A stretch of DNA of 64,000 nt, taken from positions 1,920,001-1,984,000 of the forward strand of contig NZ_CP120368.1 of the NCBI RefSeq assembly GCF_029892045.1. Reading direction: 5' to 3'. The notes beneath the pieces were generated by a model, which ran no database searches, had not been told where the DNA came from, and saw nothing but the letters and a program-made list of their open reading frames with translations. The position numbers and the translations under genes are program-made. This stretch comes from Sinorhizobium numidicum (GTDB lineage: Bacteria; Pseudomonadota; Alphaproteobacteria; Rhizobiales; Rhizobiaceae). Every line of letters starts with the position of its first letter. Position 1 is the stretch's first letter. Shown here piece after piece: positions 50,542-60,517 of the stretch.

Positions 50542-51795
50542 ATGTCTGAGTTCAAGTCCGATTTCCTCCATACCCTCAGCGAACGCGGTTTCATCCACCA
50601 GATTTCCGATGAAACCGGCCTCGACGATCTGCTGCGGAAGGAAACTGTAACTGCCTATGTCGGATATGATCCCACGGCATCGAGCTTGCATGTCGGACAC
50701 CTTACTCAGATCATGCTCCTGCACTGGTTTCAGGCGACGGGCCATCGGCCGATCTCGCTGATGGGCGGTGGTACGGGCATGGTCGGAGACCCGTCTTTCA
50801 AGGACGAAGCGCGGCAACTGATGACAGTGGAGACGATTGAAAACAACATCGCTTCGATTAAGCGCGTTTTCGCCAACTACCTCGATTACGACAACGGTCC
50901 GAACCGGGCGTTGATGGTTAACAACGCTGAATGGCTGCGTTCGCTTAACTACCTCGAATTTCTGCGCGATGTCGGCCGCCACTTCTCGGTGAATCGTATG
51001 CTCTCCTTCGACAGCGTGAAGACGCGGCTCGATCGGGAGCACTCGCTGTCATTCCTCGAGTTCAACTACATGATCCTCCAAGCCTACGATTTCGTTGAGC
51101 TTAATAAGCGCTATGATTGCCGCCTTCAGATGGGTGGCTCTGACCAGTGGGGCAACATCGTCAACGGCATCGATCTCGGCCACAGAATGGGTACCCCGCA
51201 GCTTTACGCGCTTACTTCCCCGTTGCTCACGACATCCTCAGGCGCGAAGATGGGCAAGTCTGCTTCGGGTGCAGTATGGTTGAATGCGGAACTACTGTCC
51301 GTCTACGATTTCTGGCAGTACTGGCGAAACACCGAGGATGCCGACGTCATCCGCTTCATGAAACTCTTTACGAAATTGCCGATGACGGAAATCAACCGTC
51401 TCGCCGCCTTGGGTGGATCGGAGATCAACGAGGCGAAGAAAATCCTGGCAACTGAGGTGACTGCAATCCTTCACGGTCGAGATGCGGCTGAAAATGCTGC
51501 CGAAACCGCACGCAAGACCTTCGAGGAAGGCGCGCTTGCCGAGAATCTGCCGTCGGTCGAGATCCCTGCTCCCGAACTTGAATCGGGCCTCGGCCTGTTG
51601 ACGCTCGTCGTGCGTGCCGGCCTTGCGGCTTCGAACGGCGAGGCTCGACGTCACGTGCAGGGCGGAGCCGTCAGGGTCAACGATGAGCAGATCAACGACG
51701 AACGTCGGGTCGTCGGAAGCGGCGACATCACCGCAGATGGCGTCATCAAGCTATCGCTCGGCAAGAAGAAGCACATTCTCGTGCGGCCGCTCTAA
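50542..51795 (+). CDS. tyrS: Tyrosyl-tRNA synthetase
   Basis: The class I synthetase charges tRNA-Tyr. The 417-residue product has the HVGH signature at residues 50-53 and the KMGKS loop near residue 235. The tyrosine-site segment [17 protein letters not shown] lies between them, and an S4 RNA-binding domain ends the protein ([30 protein letters not shown]). It is of normal bacterial length. The next element is a strong intrinsic terminator. No T-box leader is expected in this phylum and none is seen. Confidence 0.97.
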   Translation: MSEFKSDFLHTLSERGFIHQISDETGLDDLLRKETVTAYVGYDPTASSLHVGHLTQIMLLHWFQATGHRPISLMGGGTGMVGDPSFKDEARQLMTVETIENNIASIKRVFANYLDYDNGPNRALMVNNAEWLRSLNYLEFLRDVGRHFSVNRMLSFDSVKTRLDREHSLSFLEFNYMILQAYDFVELNKRYDCRLQMGGSDQWGNIVNGIDLGHRMGTPQLYALTSPLLTTSSGAKMGKSASGAVWLNAELLSVYDFWQYWRNTEDADVIRFMKLFTKLPMTEINRLAALGGSEINEAKKILATEVTAILHGRDAAENAAETARKTFEEGALAENLPSVEIPAPELESGLGLLTLVVRAGLAASNGEARRHVQGGAVRVNDEQINDERRVVGSGDITADGVIKLSLGKKKHILVRPL

Positions 51796-51822
51796 GCCAG
51801 CGAAGAGCAGAAAATATCTGCA

Positions 51823-51848
51823 GGCCGGTCCCAGTACCGGCCTTTTTT
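51823..51848 (+). terminator. Intrinsic terminator of tyrS
   Basis: GGCCGGT (51823-51829) and ACCGGCC (51836-51842) form a perfect 7-bp stem with a 6-nt loop, followed by six Ts (51843-51848). It lies 28 nt after the tyrS stop and touches the stop codon of the convergent AsmA-like gene. Confidence 0.92.
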
Positions 51849-54800
51849 CATTGGAACTCGAAAATATTGCGGAAGACGCCGGGGGCTATGATCGACAGCG
51901 GGTTGATCGTCAGATTCGGCTGGTCGAACCGTCCCGTCAGCTTGAAGGTGATGCCGAGCAGGCCGCGATCGCGACCATTGCCGAGCAGGACGCCGATCAG
52001 CGGCAGTTCGCCGAAGAGTCGGTTCAGCCCATAGGCCGGCATGAATGTTCCCGTCATATCCATGCGGCCGTTGGCGTCGCGGACCGTGCCCTGGAAAGTC
52101 GCGCCGACGTCGACGCCACGCAGGACACCGTTATCCACCCGGATGGCACCCTGATCCAGAAGGAGTTGGGCGAAGCCGCGCTCGAACCGCGCCGTGCTCA
52201 CGTCGATATCGCGTCGTACCGCCTGATTGAGGCTACGGCCATCCTGGCCCGCCGGTGTCGAGACCATCGATTGCAGCCTCTGCTCGCCTACAAGGGAGAA
52301 CTTTCTGAAGTCCACGCTGCCGCGCCAGGAGTTAGCGCCGCGGTCGCGCAGGCGCAAGTTCAGGAGCCCGCCGCGCATATTGCGATAGATATCGACGAAG
52401 CGCGCGAAAGCGCCGGCGTCGCTCGTCGTCAGTTCGAGCGTGTTGTCGGCTCCCGCTTTGACCAGCCGGGCGACCACCGCCTGCCCGCTTACCGTAAGAG
52501 CCGAGAGATCGATGTCATCGATCTGTTGTCCGCGTTTCGAATAGACGAAGTTTACATTGGAGAGGACTTCACCGTTGAATCCGGTGACGCGGTCAAGCCG
52601 CGCATTGATCTTGATATTGCCGCTGTCACGGGAGCCGGATTCACTCTTGGCCCGGACCAGCGCCGGTCTGATATCCGCAGCGGCGCCGGTGAGCGCCACG
52701 GCGTAACCGCCCTTGCTCCGATCGACTGTTACCGCGAAATCGTCGCCACCTGCCAAGCGAACGCCGTTCAACTTGGCAGATGCCAGGCCAGCGTCGTCGA
52801 CGCGCAGGTCGCCGCTAGCACCGAAGCCGTCGCCGGTAATCTGGAAATCGTTTATCTCCGTCAGCCTCTCGCTCGCCTTGACCGTGAACTCGGCCTTGGC
52901 GCTGATACCGGCACCCTTGCTCCAGCCGATCCACGGCAGCGACAGCGAGGCCCTGCCGAGGTCAGCCTTCACGACCTGGCTGCCGTCTTCGGCAAGCGAA
53001 ACATCGACACCGACCGGCCCGCTGACGATGCCGGACAAGGCGGGTGCGATCTTTCGGCGCGCAGCGCCGTCAAGCGTTCCGGAGATTTCGCGCGTTCTCG
53101 TTACTTTCGATGTCGGGTCCACCGGTTCGGTCAAGGCGATCCGCATCTTTGCGCCGTCGATCAAGGCGTCCGCCTCAAGGCGGGCCCGGGCGTTATCGAT
53201 CCTCATCGTCCCGGAAAGATTGGCGATCGAACGACCGGCGACAGGTCGATTGATCGAGACGTCCTGAAGCTGCATTTCCGCCTGCCATAGCGGTGGCGGC
53301 GGCTTCTGATCCGAGATGAGGCCAAATCGCGCGCCGACCAGGGCCGTCATCGGGCCGGTGAAATCTTCCGGTATGAAGGGCGTCTTCTGAAGCGCCTGGA
53401 TCGGCTTATAGCGGACGAGCTCGGCTATGGCGTCGGCCTGGCCGCCGACCTCGATCTTCATTTCGGCCATCAGCGGCTTGCTGTAGACGTCCGGAATGAT
53501 GAAGTCGCCGCCGTTCAGTCCCACGGAGCGGCCCGACGGGAAATACGCCGCACCCTTTCGAACATCGACGGACATGCGCTCGCCGCTCAGCGTGAAATGC
53601 CCGGATGTGTCGCGGAGTGGCGGAATCTCTCCGGTAATATTGATGCGTGTATCGTCGATGGCGAAGTTGATGTTGAGTTCGTGCTCGTTGAGCTTCAACT
53701 CGCCCTCGGTGTTGGCGATGCGCCCTTCCGGAATGGAAACCTCTATGCGCGCATCGCTCACCGTGCCGCCGAAGAGGTTGCCGATCGCCCATCGCCGGGC
53801 GCCCCTCGCAACCCACCAGGGCCACAACTGCTTGACGGCTGTCGAATGCATCCTGTCGCTGAGAGCGGCAAAACTGATCTGCGGCGATGTCTTGCCGAAA
53901 GCGACCGAAAGCGAGCTCGCCATGGAGCCGAGCGGGCTCGATATCGCCAGTTGGTCGAAAATCAGGCGGTGGGTGTCGGATTCAAATCGCCCGCTCGCCT
54001 TGGCGTCAAAGGTGAGCGGCGGCTCCTGCATGTCTTCGGGGTTGGAATTGGCGTTCGTCAGTAGAAGATCGACGGCGAAGCCCTTCTCGTCGGGGTTGGC
54101 AACCTTGTCGAGATCGATCAAGGCACCGGTGAAGGGAAAGGTCGAACGACCGATCTTGATCATCGATGGCAGTATTTCAACCGACGCGCGCTCGAAGTCA
54201 TAGGAAGCGTCCAGCTTCGACGGGTTGAGAGCGGAAACCAGCCCCCCGGCATGGAAGGCCCCCTCGGAAGTCTTGACGCTCACTGTGAGCGCCGGCTTCC
54301 TCCCTTCCGCCCCGCGCGTGGCTTTCAGGTTGACGCCGGCGGCCGCCTCGATGCCGAAGGCCTCCTCGTTGCCGGACTTGCCATGGTAAAGGAACGGCGC
54401 GAGCGGCAAGGCGTCGAGCGCCGCCTCGATACCGGCGATGCGTTCCTCGTCGCCGAACGCCCGCGCCGCGAGATGCGCTTCGCTGCCGTCGAACGCGACG
54501 GTGCCCTCAACGCGTATGGAGCCGTCCGGATCGCGACTGAACGCCAGCTTTTTTATATCGACGGGAACGGCTCGTCCGCGCGTGCCGGTCACGGACAGGC
54601 TGAAATCCGAAAGCTCAACGGTCTGCGTCGCGCTTCTCGCGGTTAACCGCGACATCCCGTCGATATGCCCGAACAGTTTTTCGAGGGCGGCACCGACATC
54701 GGCGATTCGGATAGCGGTCAGATCGATCGGCTCGCCACGTGGCAACAAACCGGTGTCGAGTTCCCCTCCCTCCGCTTCGAGCCTCGACACCGCGATGCGT

Positions 54801-55234
54801 CCAGTCATCAGCGCAAAAGGATCGAGGGCGATCGAGACTGCACCGAGCCTGGCAACGGGGCGGCCGGAACCACCCTCGTTCAGGGTCACGCCGCGCGCCT
54901 TGAGCGCAAGCGCGCCGCCCGCCGTCACGCGGAGGACGGTGTCGTCGACATCGGCGCTGTAGTTCCCCCCGAGGGCGCCGTTGAGCGCCGCGCGCGCGCG
55001 GTCGTTCAGCGGCCTGTCGACAAAACCGCTCTCGATCACGGCGACGAGGAAGGCAACGATGAGGAAGCTAACGAGCAGGCAGCAGAGAAAAATCTTGCCG
55101 CAAAGGCGCAGCATACCGCCAGGCCGCGGTGCATGCACGATGACCGGATTATGAGCTTGCGCCGAGGGCAGCGCGTGCAGAGCGACGATGTCGTCCTTGC
55201 GAAAGCAAACCCTTTCGCCCCGGATATCACTCAT
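51848..55234 (-). CDS. Large AsmA/YhdP-like envelope protein (DUF3971/AsmA C-terminal)
   Basis: The 1128-residue protein has one membrane segment near residues 44-66 (IFLCCLLVSFLIVAFLVAVI) and then a very long, beta-rich periplasmic part. Its repetitive low-homology strands are typical of the bridge-like lipid-transfer family that includes YhdP, AsmA and TamB. The C-terminus (FQGTVRDANGRMDMTGTFMPAYGLNRLFGELPLIGVLLGNGRDRGLLGITFKLTGRFDQPNLTINPLSIIAPGVFRNIFEF) is the AsmA_2-type block. It probably moves phospholipids to the outer membrane. The start may instead be Met41, just before the membrane helix; the first 40 residues have no clear ribosome site. Confidence 0.85.
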   Translation of the reverse strand: MSDIRGERVCFRKDDIVALHALPSAQAHNPVIVHAPRPGGMLRLCGKIFLCCLLVSFLIVAFLVAVIESGFVDRPLNDRARAALNGALGGNYSADVDDTVLRVTAGGALALKARGVTLNEGGSGRPVARLGAVSIALDPFALMTGRIAVSRLEAEGGELDTGLLPRGEPIDLTAIRIADVGAALEKLFGHIDGMSRLTARSATQTVELSDFSLSVTGTRGRAVPVDIKKLAFSRDPDGSIRVEGTVAFDGSEAHLAARAFGDEERIAGIEAALDALPLAPFLYHGKSGNEEAFGIEAAAGVNLKATRGAEGRKPALTVSVKTSEGAFHAGGLVSALNPSKLDASYDFERASVEILPSMIKIGRSTFPFTGALIDLDKVANPDEKGFAVDLLLTNANSNPEDMQEPPLTFDAKASGRFESDTHRLIFDQLAISSPLGSMASSLSVAFGKTSPQISFAALSDRMHSTAVKQLWPWWVARGARRWAIGNLFGGTVSDARIEVSIPEGRIANTEGELKLNEHELNINFAIDDTRINITGEIPPLRDTSGHFTLSGERMSVDVRKGAAYFPSGRSVGLNGGDFIIPDVYSKPLMAEMKIEVGGQADAIAELVRYKPIQALQKTPFIPEDFTGPMTALVGARFGLISDQKPPPPLWQAEMQLQDVSINRPVAGRSIANLSGTMRIDNARARLEADALIDGAKMRIALTEPVDPTSKVTRTREISGTLDGAARRKIAPALSGIVSGPVGVDVSLAEDGSQVVKADLGRASLSLPWIGWSKGAGISAKAEFTVKASERLTEINDFQITGDGFGASGDLRVDDAGLASAKLNGVRLAGGDDFAVTVDRSKGGYAVALTGAAADIRPALVRAKSESGSRDSGNIKINARLDRVTGFNGEVLSNVNFVYSKRGQQIDDIDLSALTVSGQAVVARLVKAGADNTLELTTSDAGAFARFVDIYRNMRGGLLNLRLRDRGANSWRGSVDFRKFSLVGEQRLQSMVSTPAGQDGRSLNQAVRRDIDVSTARFERGFAQLLLDQGAIRVDNGVLRGVDVGATFQGTVRDANGRMDMTGTFMPAYGLNRLFGELPLIGVLLGNGRDRGLLGITFKLTGRFDQPNLTINPLSIIAPGVFRNIFEFQ

Positions 55235-55631
55235 CGGAGCGGGCGCCCCCCACCTGATTTTGGCATTGCATATTTCCCTGCGAGGCCTGCCGCGCGCAAA
55301 GGCCGAGCCTCTTCTCGCCCATGTAAATCACAATTCGCCGAACCAAGTCACCACGCTTTGTCGCTCATGCTGTGGAAAGCGCGACACGTCCGTTTGCATG
55401 CGACGGCGCTTTGACAGGGCCTTAGCCATAAAAGCCATCCGCCACCTGTCAAACCTAACACAAATCCGCTGGACGACCGTTGAGGATTTTCGTTATTGCC
55501 CTAGCCCCGCGCGCATGTTCGACTGAGGCGCCGGCACTCCAGATGGCTGGATGCGGAGCCACTTCACGCTTTTTCTCGCTTCGCTCTAGTCTCGGAATGT
55601 TCGCAAAACTTGGCGTAAGAAAGGTTTATTC
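55235..55631. other. Intergenic region between the AsmA-like gene and bcp
   Basis: No gene, RNA or repeat is recognised in these 397 bp. Short open frames lack ribosome sites and coding bias. The stretch presumably holds the two divergent promoters; the AAGAAAGG before 55632 is the bcp ribosome site. Confidence 0.5.
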
Positions 55632-56099
55632 ATGGCACGATTGGGACCTGGCGATGTCGCCCCGGACTTCGAACTTCCTCGCGACGGCGGGGGTTCAATC
55701 TCGCTTGCCGCACTTCGCGGCAAACCGGTGGTGCTGTTCTTCTACCCCAAGGACGATACCAAGACCTGCACCGAGGAGGCCATCTCCTTTTCGGAGCTGG
55801 CCGATGAATTCGCCTCCGCCGGGATTGCTTTGGTCGGAGTATCGCCTGATTCGGCCAAGAGCCACGATCGCTTCACTAAGAAGCATAATCTGACGGTCGC
55901 TCTGGCGGCGGATGAGGAAAAGGCCGTCGTCAACGCCTACGGCGTCTGGGTCGAAAAGAGCATGTACGGCCGCGAATACATGGGCGTCGAGCGCACGACG
56001 TTTCTCATTGGGCGGGACGGCAAGATCGACCGGATATGGGAAAAAGTCAGAGTGGCGGGACATGCGAACGAAGTGCTGGCCGCAGCGAAAGCACTCTGA
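55632..56099 (+). CDS. bcp: Peroxiredoxin, Bcp/PrxQ type, lacking the usual resolving cysteine
   Basis: The 155-residue thiol peroxidase has the Bcp fold: GDVAPDFELPRDGGG, FFYPKDDTKTCTEEA with peroxidatic Cys46, GVSPDSAKSHDRFTKKHNL and the C-terminal ERTTFLIGRDGKIDRIWEKV. In E. coli Bcp a second cysteine lies five residues after the first. Here that region reads CTEEAISF and no other cysteine occurs in the protein, so it must work as a 1-Cys enzyme with an external thiol. The DUF455 gene follows after 18 nt. Confidence 0.93.
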   Translation: MARLGPGDVAPDFELPRDGGGSISLAALRGKPVVLFFYPKDDTKTCTEEAISFSELADEFASAGIALVGVSPDSAKSHDRFTKKHNLTVALAADEEKAVVNAYGVWVEKSMYGREYMGVERTTFLIGRDGKIDRIWEKVRVAGHANEVLAAAKAL

Positions 56100-56117
56100 G
56101 AAGATCGGGGCGACGGG

Positions 56118-56948
56118 ATGCTGTCGAACCTTACACGATTCCACAGTTTGCGCGGCGGTGCCGTCGAAGCGATCCGTGCGGCGGACCTCGCCGTCAAGAC
56201 TGAGCTCGCGCAGGAGGCGGCTCGGCGGTGGCAGGCGCGTACGCTGTCGCTTCGGTCTCCGCTCGATCGGGCCGTCCCAGCGCGGCCGGGCCGGCCGGCA
56301 AAACCGCTGCTGATACCGCCGACGCAGGTCAAGCGGCGCTCGCTCGGTTCACTGAAAGGCCGCATCGCTCTCCTCCATGCGATCGCTCATATCGAATTGA
56401 ACGCGGTCGATCTGGCTCTCGACATCGTCGCCCGCTTCGCTGCCGAGCCGGTACCCAATTCCTTCTTCGATGGGTGGATGCAGGTCGCCTTCGAGGAAGC
56501 CAAGCATTTTCGTATGGTGCGGCAACGGTTGAACGAACTCGGAGCGGATTACGGCGATCTCCCGGCCCATGACGGTCTCTGGCAGGCCGCTCACGATACG
56601 CGCAACGACCTGACGGCGCGCCTTGCCGTCGTCCCTCTCATTCTCGAGGCCCGCGGCCTTGACGTGACGCCGGCCTTGCAGGCGAAGATGCGGGAAACCG
56701 GCGATCATGAAAGTGCCGCCGTTCTGGACGTTATCTACGAAGACGAGAAAGGCCATGTCGCCGTCGGGGCGAAATGGTTCCGCTTTCTCTGCGCACGGCA
56801 GAAGAGAGATCCGGCCGCGACTTTCCAAGCGCTGGTGCGGGCGAATTTTCGCGGTCCGCTGAAGGCGCCCTTCAACGATATTGCCCGCGCAGAAGCCGGT
56901 CTGACGCCGTCCTTCTACCGATCGATGACGGCGTCCACCAACATCTGA
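56118..56948 (+). CDS. DUF455 ferritin-like protein
   Basis: The 276-residue product has the ferritin-like four-helix pattern of DUF455. Carboxylate/His motifs appear in order: AIAHIELNAVDLALD, VAFEEAKHFRMV, LILEARGLD and IYEDEKGHVAVG. These suggest a di-iron site. Homologues have been linked to tRNA hydroxylation (MiaE-like) or called rhamnosyl-transferase-related; the role is not settled. It follows bcp by 18 nt, so a joint transcript with an oxidative-stress enzyme is likely. Confidence 0.82.
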   Translation: MLSNLTRFHSLRGGAVEAIRAADLAVKTELAQEAARRWQARTLSLRSPLDRAVPARPGRPAKPLLIPPTQVKRRSLGSLKGRIALLHAIAHIELNAVDLALDIVARFAAEPVPNSFFDGWMQVAFEEAKHFRMVRQRLNELGADYGDLPAHDGLWQAAHDTRNDLTARLAVVPLILEARGLDVTPALQAKMRETGDHESAAVLDVIYEDEKGHVAVGAKWFRFLCARQKRDPAATFQALVRANFRGPLKAPFNDIARAEAGLTPSFYRSMTASTNI

Positions 56949-57040
56949 TGGCGCAAGCCACTCAACTCTTTCTTAACCCTAATAAAGTGTAATTGCCGTG
57001 GGGAAACGCGAGTGAGTTCGCATCTGGCAGGGGTGATGTG

Positions 57041-58378
57041 GTGTCTGTTCGTCCGGCAAACGGCGGCTTCGGAAAACGCAGGCAGAATCACGTTCTGATA
57101 CTGGCGAGCGGCGACAAAGTCAGGCACATGACGGTTCGGCCCTGGATGGTGGCGCTCGGTGCGTCCGTCATAGGCGTCTTTGGCATCGGATATCTCGCCG
57201 CGACTACCTATCTCGTGCTCCGGGACGATCTCATCGGCGGCACGATCGCGCGCCAGGCGCGCATGCAGCACGAGTATGAGGACCGAATCACGGCACTTCG
57301 GGCGCTCGTGGACCGGGTGACCAGCCGGCAACTGCTGGATCAGCAGATCGTGGAAGAGAAGGTTGAAAAGCTGCTGCAGCAACAACTGGCGCTGTTCTCG
57401 CGGAGCGGCAAAGTCGGAGCGCTAGCCGAGGGTGGCGAGCTTGTAGAAGATGCGGGCCAAGCTGCGGCCGTGCGGGCTACGGAGCCGCTGGCCTATGGAA
57501 AAAGCGCCGCGGGTAACGGCGGTGCCGAGGCGATCGAAGAGATCATGGGCATCGGCGGGGAGACTTCCGAAGCACCGCCGCCTCTCGGTGCGCTCGGCTA
57601 CGGCCCCGCTTTCACCGCGAAAGGCGACCAGGAACCCATTTCCGATCAGACCGACCGGATTTTTTCAAAGGTCACGCTGTCGCTGAAAGGCATAGAGCGC
57701 GAGCAGATGGCGCACGTTCTGCAACTGACGAGCAGCGCCTCCCGGACATCCGACGCCATCAGGACGATAGTCGAACAAACAGGCTTTACACTGCCCGCCC
57801 CCACGACCACAGAAGCTTCAAACGCCGCAAGCCCGGCTGACGAAACGGCGATCGGCGGTCCGTTCGTGGAGCCGCAGATTGAGGATCGGTTCGATCAGTC
57901 GCTTGCTGCGCTCGACAGCGCTCTTCTGGAACTGGAACAGACCCGTGATGCAGCCCGAAAGCTTCCCTTGGCAAATCCTGCGCCGGCAAGCGATATTACC
58001 AGCAACTTCGGCAACCGCCTGGATCCCTTTCTCGGGCGTTTGGCGCTTCACGCCGGCATCGATTTTCGCGCGGCGACCGGCACGCGCATTCGTTCGACCG
58101 CAGCCGGTACAGTCACCATGGCCGGACCGGCGGGCGGATACGGTAATATGATCGAGATCGACCACGGCAACGGCGTAGCGACGCGCTATGCTCACCTGGC
58201 CGTCATCCTCGTCAGTACCGGCGATCGCGTGACGGCGGACGAAGTCATCGGCAAGTCCGGAACTACCGGACGATCAACAGGCCCGCACCTGCATTACGAG
58301 ATCCGCCTGAACGGCCAGGCTGTGGATCCGATGCGCTTTCTCCGAGCCGGCGTGAAGGTTGCCGGCTACATGAACTGA
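57041..58378 (+). CDS. Membrane-anchored M23 metallopeptidase (LytM/DipM type)
   Basis: The 445-residue protein has a cytoplasmic basic N-terminus, one membrane helix (WMVALGASVIGVFGIGYLAATTYLVL near residues 35-60), a coiled-coil stretch with EYEDRITALRALVDRVTSRQLLDQQIVEEKVEKLLQQQ, a long linker and a C-terminal M23 domain. The zinc ligands lie in HAGIDF and HLHYEIR. It cuts peptidoglycan cross-links or activates amidases in the periplasm. The start is GTG 57041, with AGGGG seven nt upstream; no ATG fits. It is likely a single gene. Confidence 0.88.
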   Translation: MSVRPANGGFGKRRQNHVLILASGDKVRHMTVRPWMVALGASVIGVFGIGYLAATTYLVLRDDLIGGTIARQARMQHEYEDRITALRALVDRVTSRQLLDQQIVEEKVEKLLQQQLALFSRSGKVGALAEGGELVEDAGQAAAVRATEPLAYGKSAAGNGGAEAIEEIMGIGGETSEAPPPLGALGYGPAFTAKGDQEPISDQTDRIFSKVTLSLKGIEREQMAHVLQLTSSASRTSDAIRTIVEQTGFTLPAPTTTEASNAASPADETAIGGPFVEPQIEDRFDQSLAALDSALLELEQTRDAARKLPLANPAPASDITSNFGNRLDPFLGRLALHAGIDFRAATGTRIRSTAAGTVTMAGPAGGYGNMIEIDHGNGVATRYAHLAVILVSTGDRVTADEVIGKSGTTGRSTGPHLHYEIRLNGQAVDPMRFLRAGVKVAGYMN

Positions 58379-58474
58379 CGACCGGAAATCGGCAGCCGCC
58401 TGCCTCTCTTATTGACAAGACGCATGACAGATTCGCATCTGTTCACCTTACCGCGCTTCAAGGTGCTGGATTTC

Positions 58475-58503
58475 TTGACTTTCGCCGCCTTTGGGCTTAA
58501 GAG
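58475..58503 (+). promoter_or_regulatory. Putative promoter of the DEAD-box gene
   Basis: TTGACT (58475-58480) and TTAAGA (58498-58503) are separated by 17 nt, giving a leader of about 70 nt. An ACAGAT-TCGC-ATCTGT inverted repeat (58427-58442) lies 30 nt upstream and could be a regulator site. Confidence 0.4.
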
Positions 58504-58577
58504 CGCCGCCACGTGGTGGTGTATTTCCCATCGATCGAGCAGTGTTCTATTGAACCGGAACGGAAACAGTTTCCCCT

Positions 58578-60086
58578 TTGACAAATTTTGCTGACCTTGG
58601 CCTGAGCCAAAAAGTTCTCTCCGCAGTTACCGACGCGGGCTATACGACTCCAACACCGATCCAGGCTGGCGCCATTCCCCCGGCACTGCAACGTCGTGAT
58701 ATTCTCGGTATTGCGCAGACCGGAACCGGGAAGACGGCATCCTTCGTGCTGCCGATGCTGACCCTTCTGGAAAAGGGACGCGCCCGTGCGCGCATGCCGC
58801 GCACACTGATTCTGGAGCCGACGCGCGAGCTTGCCGCTCAGGTTGCCGAGAACTTCGACAAGTACGGCAAGAATCACAAGCTGAACATCGCTCTTCTGAT
58901 CGGCGGCGTTTCGTTCGACGAGCAGGACCGGAAGCTTGAGCGCGGCGCCGACGTTCTGATCTGCACGCCCGGCCGCCTTCTCGACCACTTCGAGCGCGGC
59001 AAACTCTTGATGAGCGGCGTCGAGATCTTGGTTATCGACGAAGCCGATCGCATGCTCGACATGGGTTTCATTCCGGATATCGAGCGCATTGCCAAGCTCA
59101 TTCCGTTCACCCGGCAGACGCTGTTTTTCTCGGCGACGATGCCAGCGGAAATCCAGAAGCTCGCCGACCGTTTCCTGCAGAATCCGGAGCGCCTGGAAGT
59201 GGCGCGCCGCGCCTCGACGGCAACGACGGTGACGCAACGCTTCGTTGCTGCACATGCGAAGGATTACGAGAAGCGCGCCACGCTTCGCGATCTTATTCGC
59301 GCCCAGGACGATTTGAAGAACGCGATCATCTTCTGCAACCGCAAGAAGGATGTCGCCGATCTCTTCCGTTCGCTTGACCGCCACGGCTTTTCGGTCGGCG
59401 CTCTCCACGGTGACATGGACCAGCGTTCGCGCATGGCGATGCTCGCAAATTTCAAGGACGGCAACATCAAGCTGCTCGTTGCTTCCGACGTCGCGGCGCG
59501 CGGGCTGGATATTCCGGACGTCAGCCACGTCTTCAATTTCGACGTGCCGATCCATGCTGAAGACTATGTTCACCGCATTGGCCGCACCGGGCGCGCCGGC
59601 CGTTCTGGCGCCTCCTTCACGCTCGTCACCAAGCGCGACATCAAGTTCGCCGACGCCATCGAAAAGCTGATCGACCAGAAGGTCGAGTGGCTGAACGGCG
59701 ATCTTTCCGAACTGCCGGAGCCGATGGAAAGCCACGACAATCGGCGCGAACGTGGACGCGACGGTCGCAGGGATCGAAAAAAAGATGTGGAACGCTCCAG
59801 CAAGGGCCGTTCCGATCGTAGACCTGATACCGCGACCGCCGATAGTGCGGCTGAAATCGAACCAGTCGTGGAAAGGGCGGAAGCCGTGAAACCGCAACGC
59901 AATACCGACACCAGCAAGCAGGGCCACGCTGGCCGCAACGATCGTCTTGGCCGTGCACAGAGCGCGGCAAATGACGACAACCGCGACCGCCGCAGCCGGC
60001 ACCGCCGCGATTATGACGATGGCCCGACGCCGATCGGTTTCGGCGACGAGATTCCGGCCTTCATGCTGATCGTTGGCAAGGCCTGA
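58578..60086 (+). CDS. DEAD-box RNA helicase, RhlE-like (TTG start)
   Basis: The 502-residue ATP-dependent RNA helicase has all the core motifs: Q-motif near TPTPIQ, AQTGTGKT, PTRELA, TPGR, DEAD, SAT, and HRIGRTGRAG. A long basic, low-complexity tail (RRERGRDGRRDRKKDVERSSKGRSDRR...) follows residue ~370 and ends in a short hydrophobic GDEIPAFMLIVGKA that recurs at the end of rhizobial RhlE proteins. Start TTG 58578 gives the standard MTNFADLGL N-terminus; the ribosome site GGAAAC is weak. Role in RNA unwinding, ribosome assembly or cold adaptation is inferred. Confidence 0.93.
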   Translation: MTNFADLGLSQKVLSAVTDAGYTTPTPIQAGAIPPALQRRDILGIAQTGTGKTASFVLPMLTLLEKGRARARMPRTLILEPTRELAAQVAENFDKYGKNHKLNIALLIGGVSFDEQDRKLERGADVLICTPGRLLDHFERGKLLMSGVEILVIDEADRMLDMGFIPDIERIAKLIPFTRQTLFFSATMPAEIQKLADRFLQNPERLEVARRASTATTVTQRFVAAHAKDYEKRATLRDLIRAQDDLKNAIIFCNRKKDVADLFRSLDRHGFSVGALHGDMDQRSRMAMLANFKDGNIKLLVASDVAARGLDIPDVSHVFNFDVPIHAEDYVHRIGRTGRAGRSGASFTLVTKRDIKFADAIEKLIDQKVEWLNGDLSELPEPMESHDNRRERGRDGRRDRKKDVERSSKGRSDRRPDTATADSAAEIEPVVERAEAVKPQRNTDTSKQGHAGRNDRLGRAQSAANDDNRDRRSRHRRDYDDGPTPIGFGDEIPAFMLIVGKA

Positions 60087-60097
60087 TCTTAGGCCCG

Positions 60098-60505
60098 ATG
60101 GCGCGTCCCGGCGTCGATTTTCCCGGTCTCGGCTGCGGTCTCGCTGTCATGCGCGACGGCAAGCTTCTTCTTTGCCGCCGGTTGAAGGCGCCGGAGGCAG
60201 GACACTGGAGCATCGTCGGCGGCAAGGTCGACCACATGGAGCGCTCGGAGGATGCCGCGCGGCGCGAGGCCGAGGAGGAAAGCGGGCTCGCGATTCATTC
60301 GGCGCGCTTTCTCTGCCTCAGCGAGCAAATGATCGAAGCCGACAGGCAGCACTGGATCTCCCTCATCTATGTGACGGAAGATTTTTCCGGCGAGCCGCGC
60401 CTCACTGAGCCGGACAAACTTTCCGATATCGGCTGGTTCGACCTCTCCGCCCTGCCCCAACCGCTGTCACGCTTCGCTGCGGATGCCGTGCGGGCGCTCG
60501 GTTAG
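60098..60505 (+). CDS. NUDIX hydrolase
   Basis: The 135-residue protein has a complete Nudix box, GGKVDHMERSEDAARREAEEESGL, in the second quarter, with the conserved RExxEE glutamates that bind metal. N-terminal strands LGCGLAVMRDGKLLLCRR and a C-terminal FDLSALPQPL are typical of small housecleaning NUDIX enzymes. It starts 11 nt after the helicase stop and is probably co-transcribed with it. The substrate, probably a nucleoside diphosphate derivative, is unknown. Confidence 0.9.
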   Translation: MARPGVDFPGLGCGLAVMRDGKLLLCRRLKAPEAGHWSIVGGKVDHMERSEDAARREAEEESGLAIHSARFLCLSEQMIEADRQHWISLIYVTEDFSGEPRLTEPDKLSDIGWFDLSALPQPLSRFAADAVRALG

Positions 60506-60517
60506 AGGCCTTCAATT

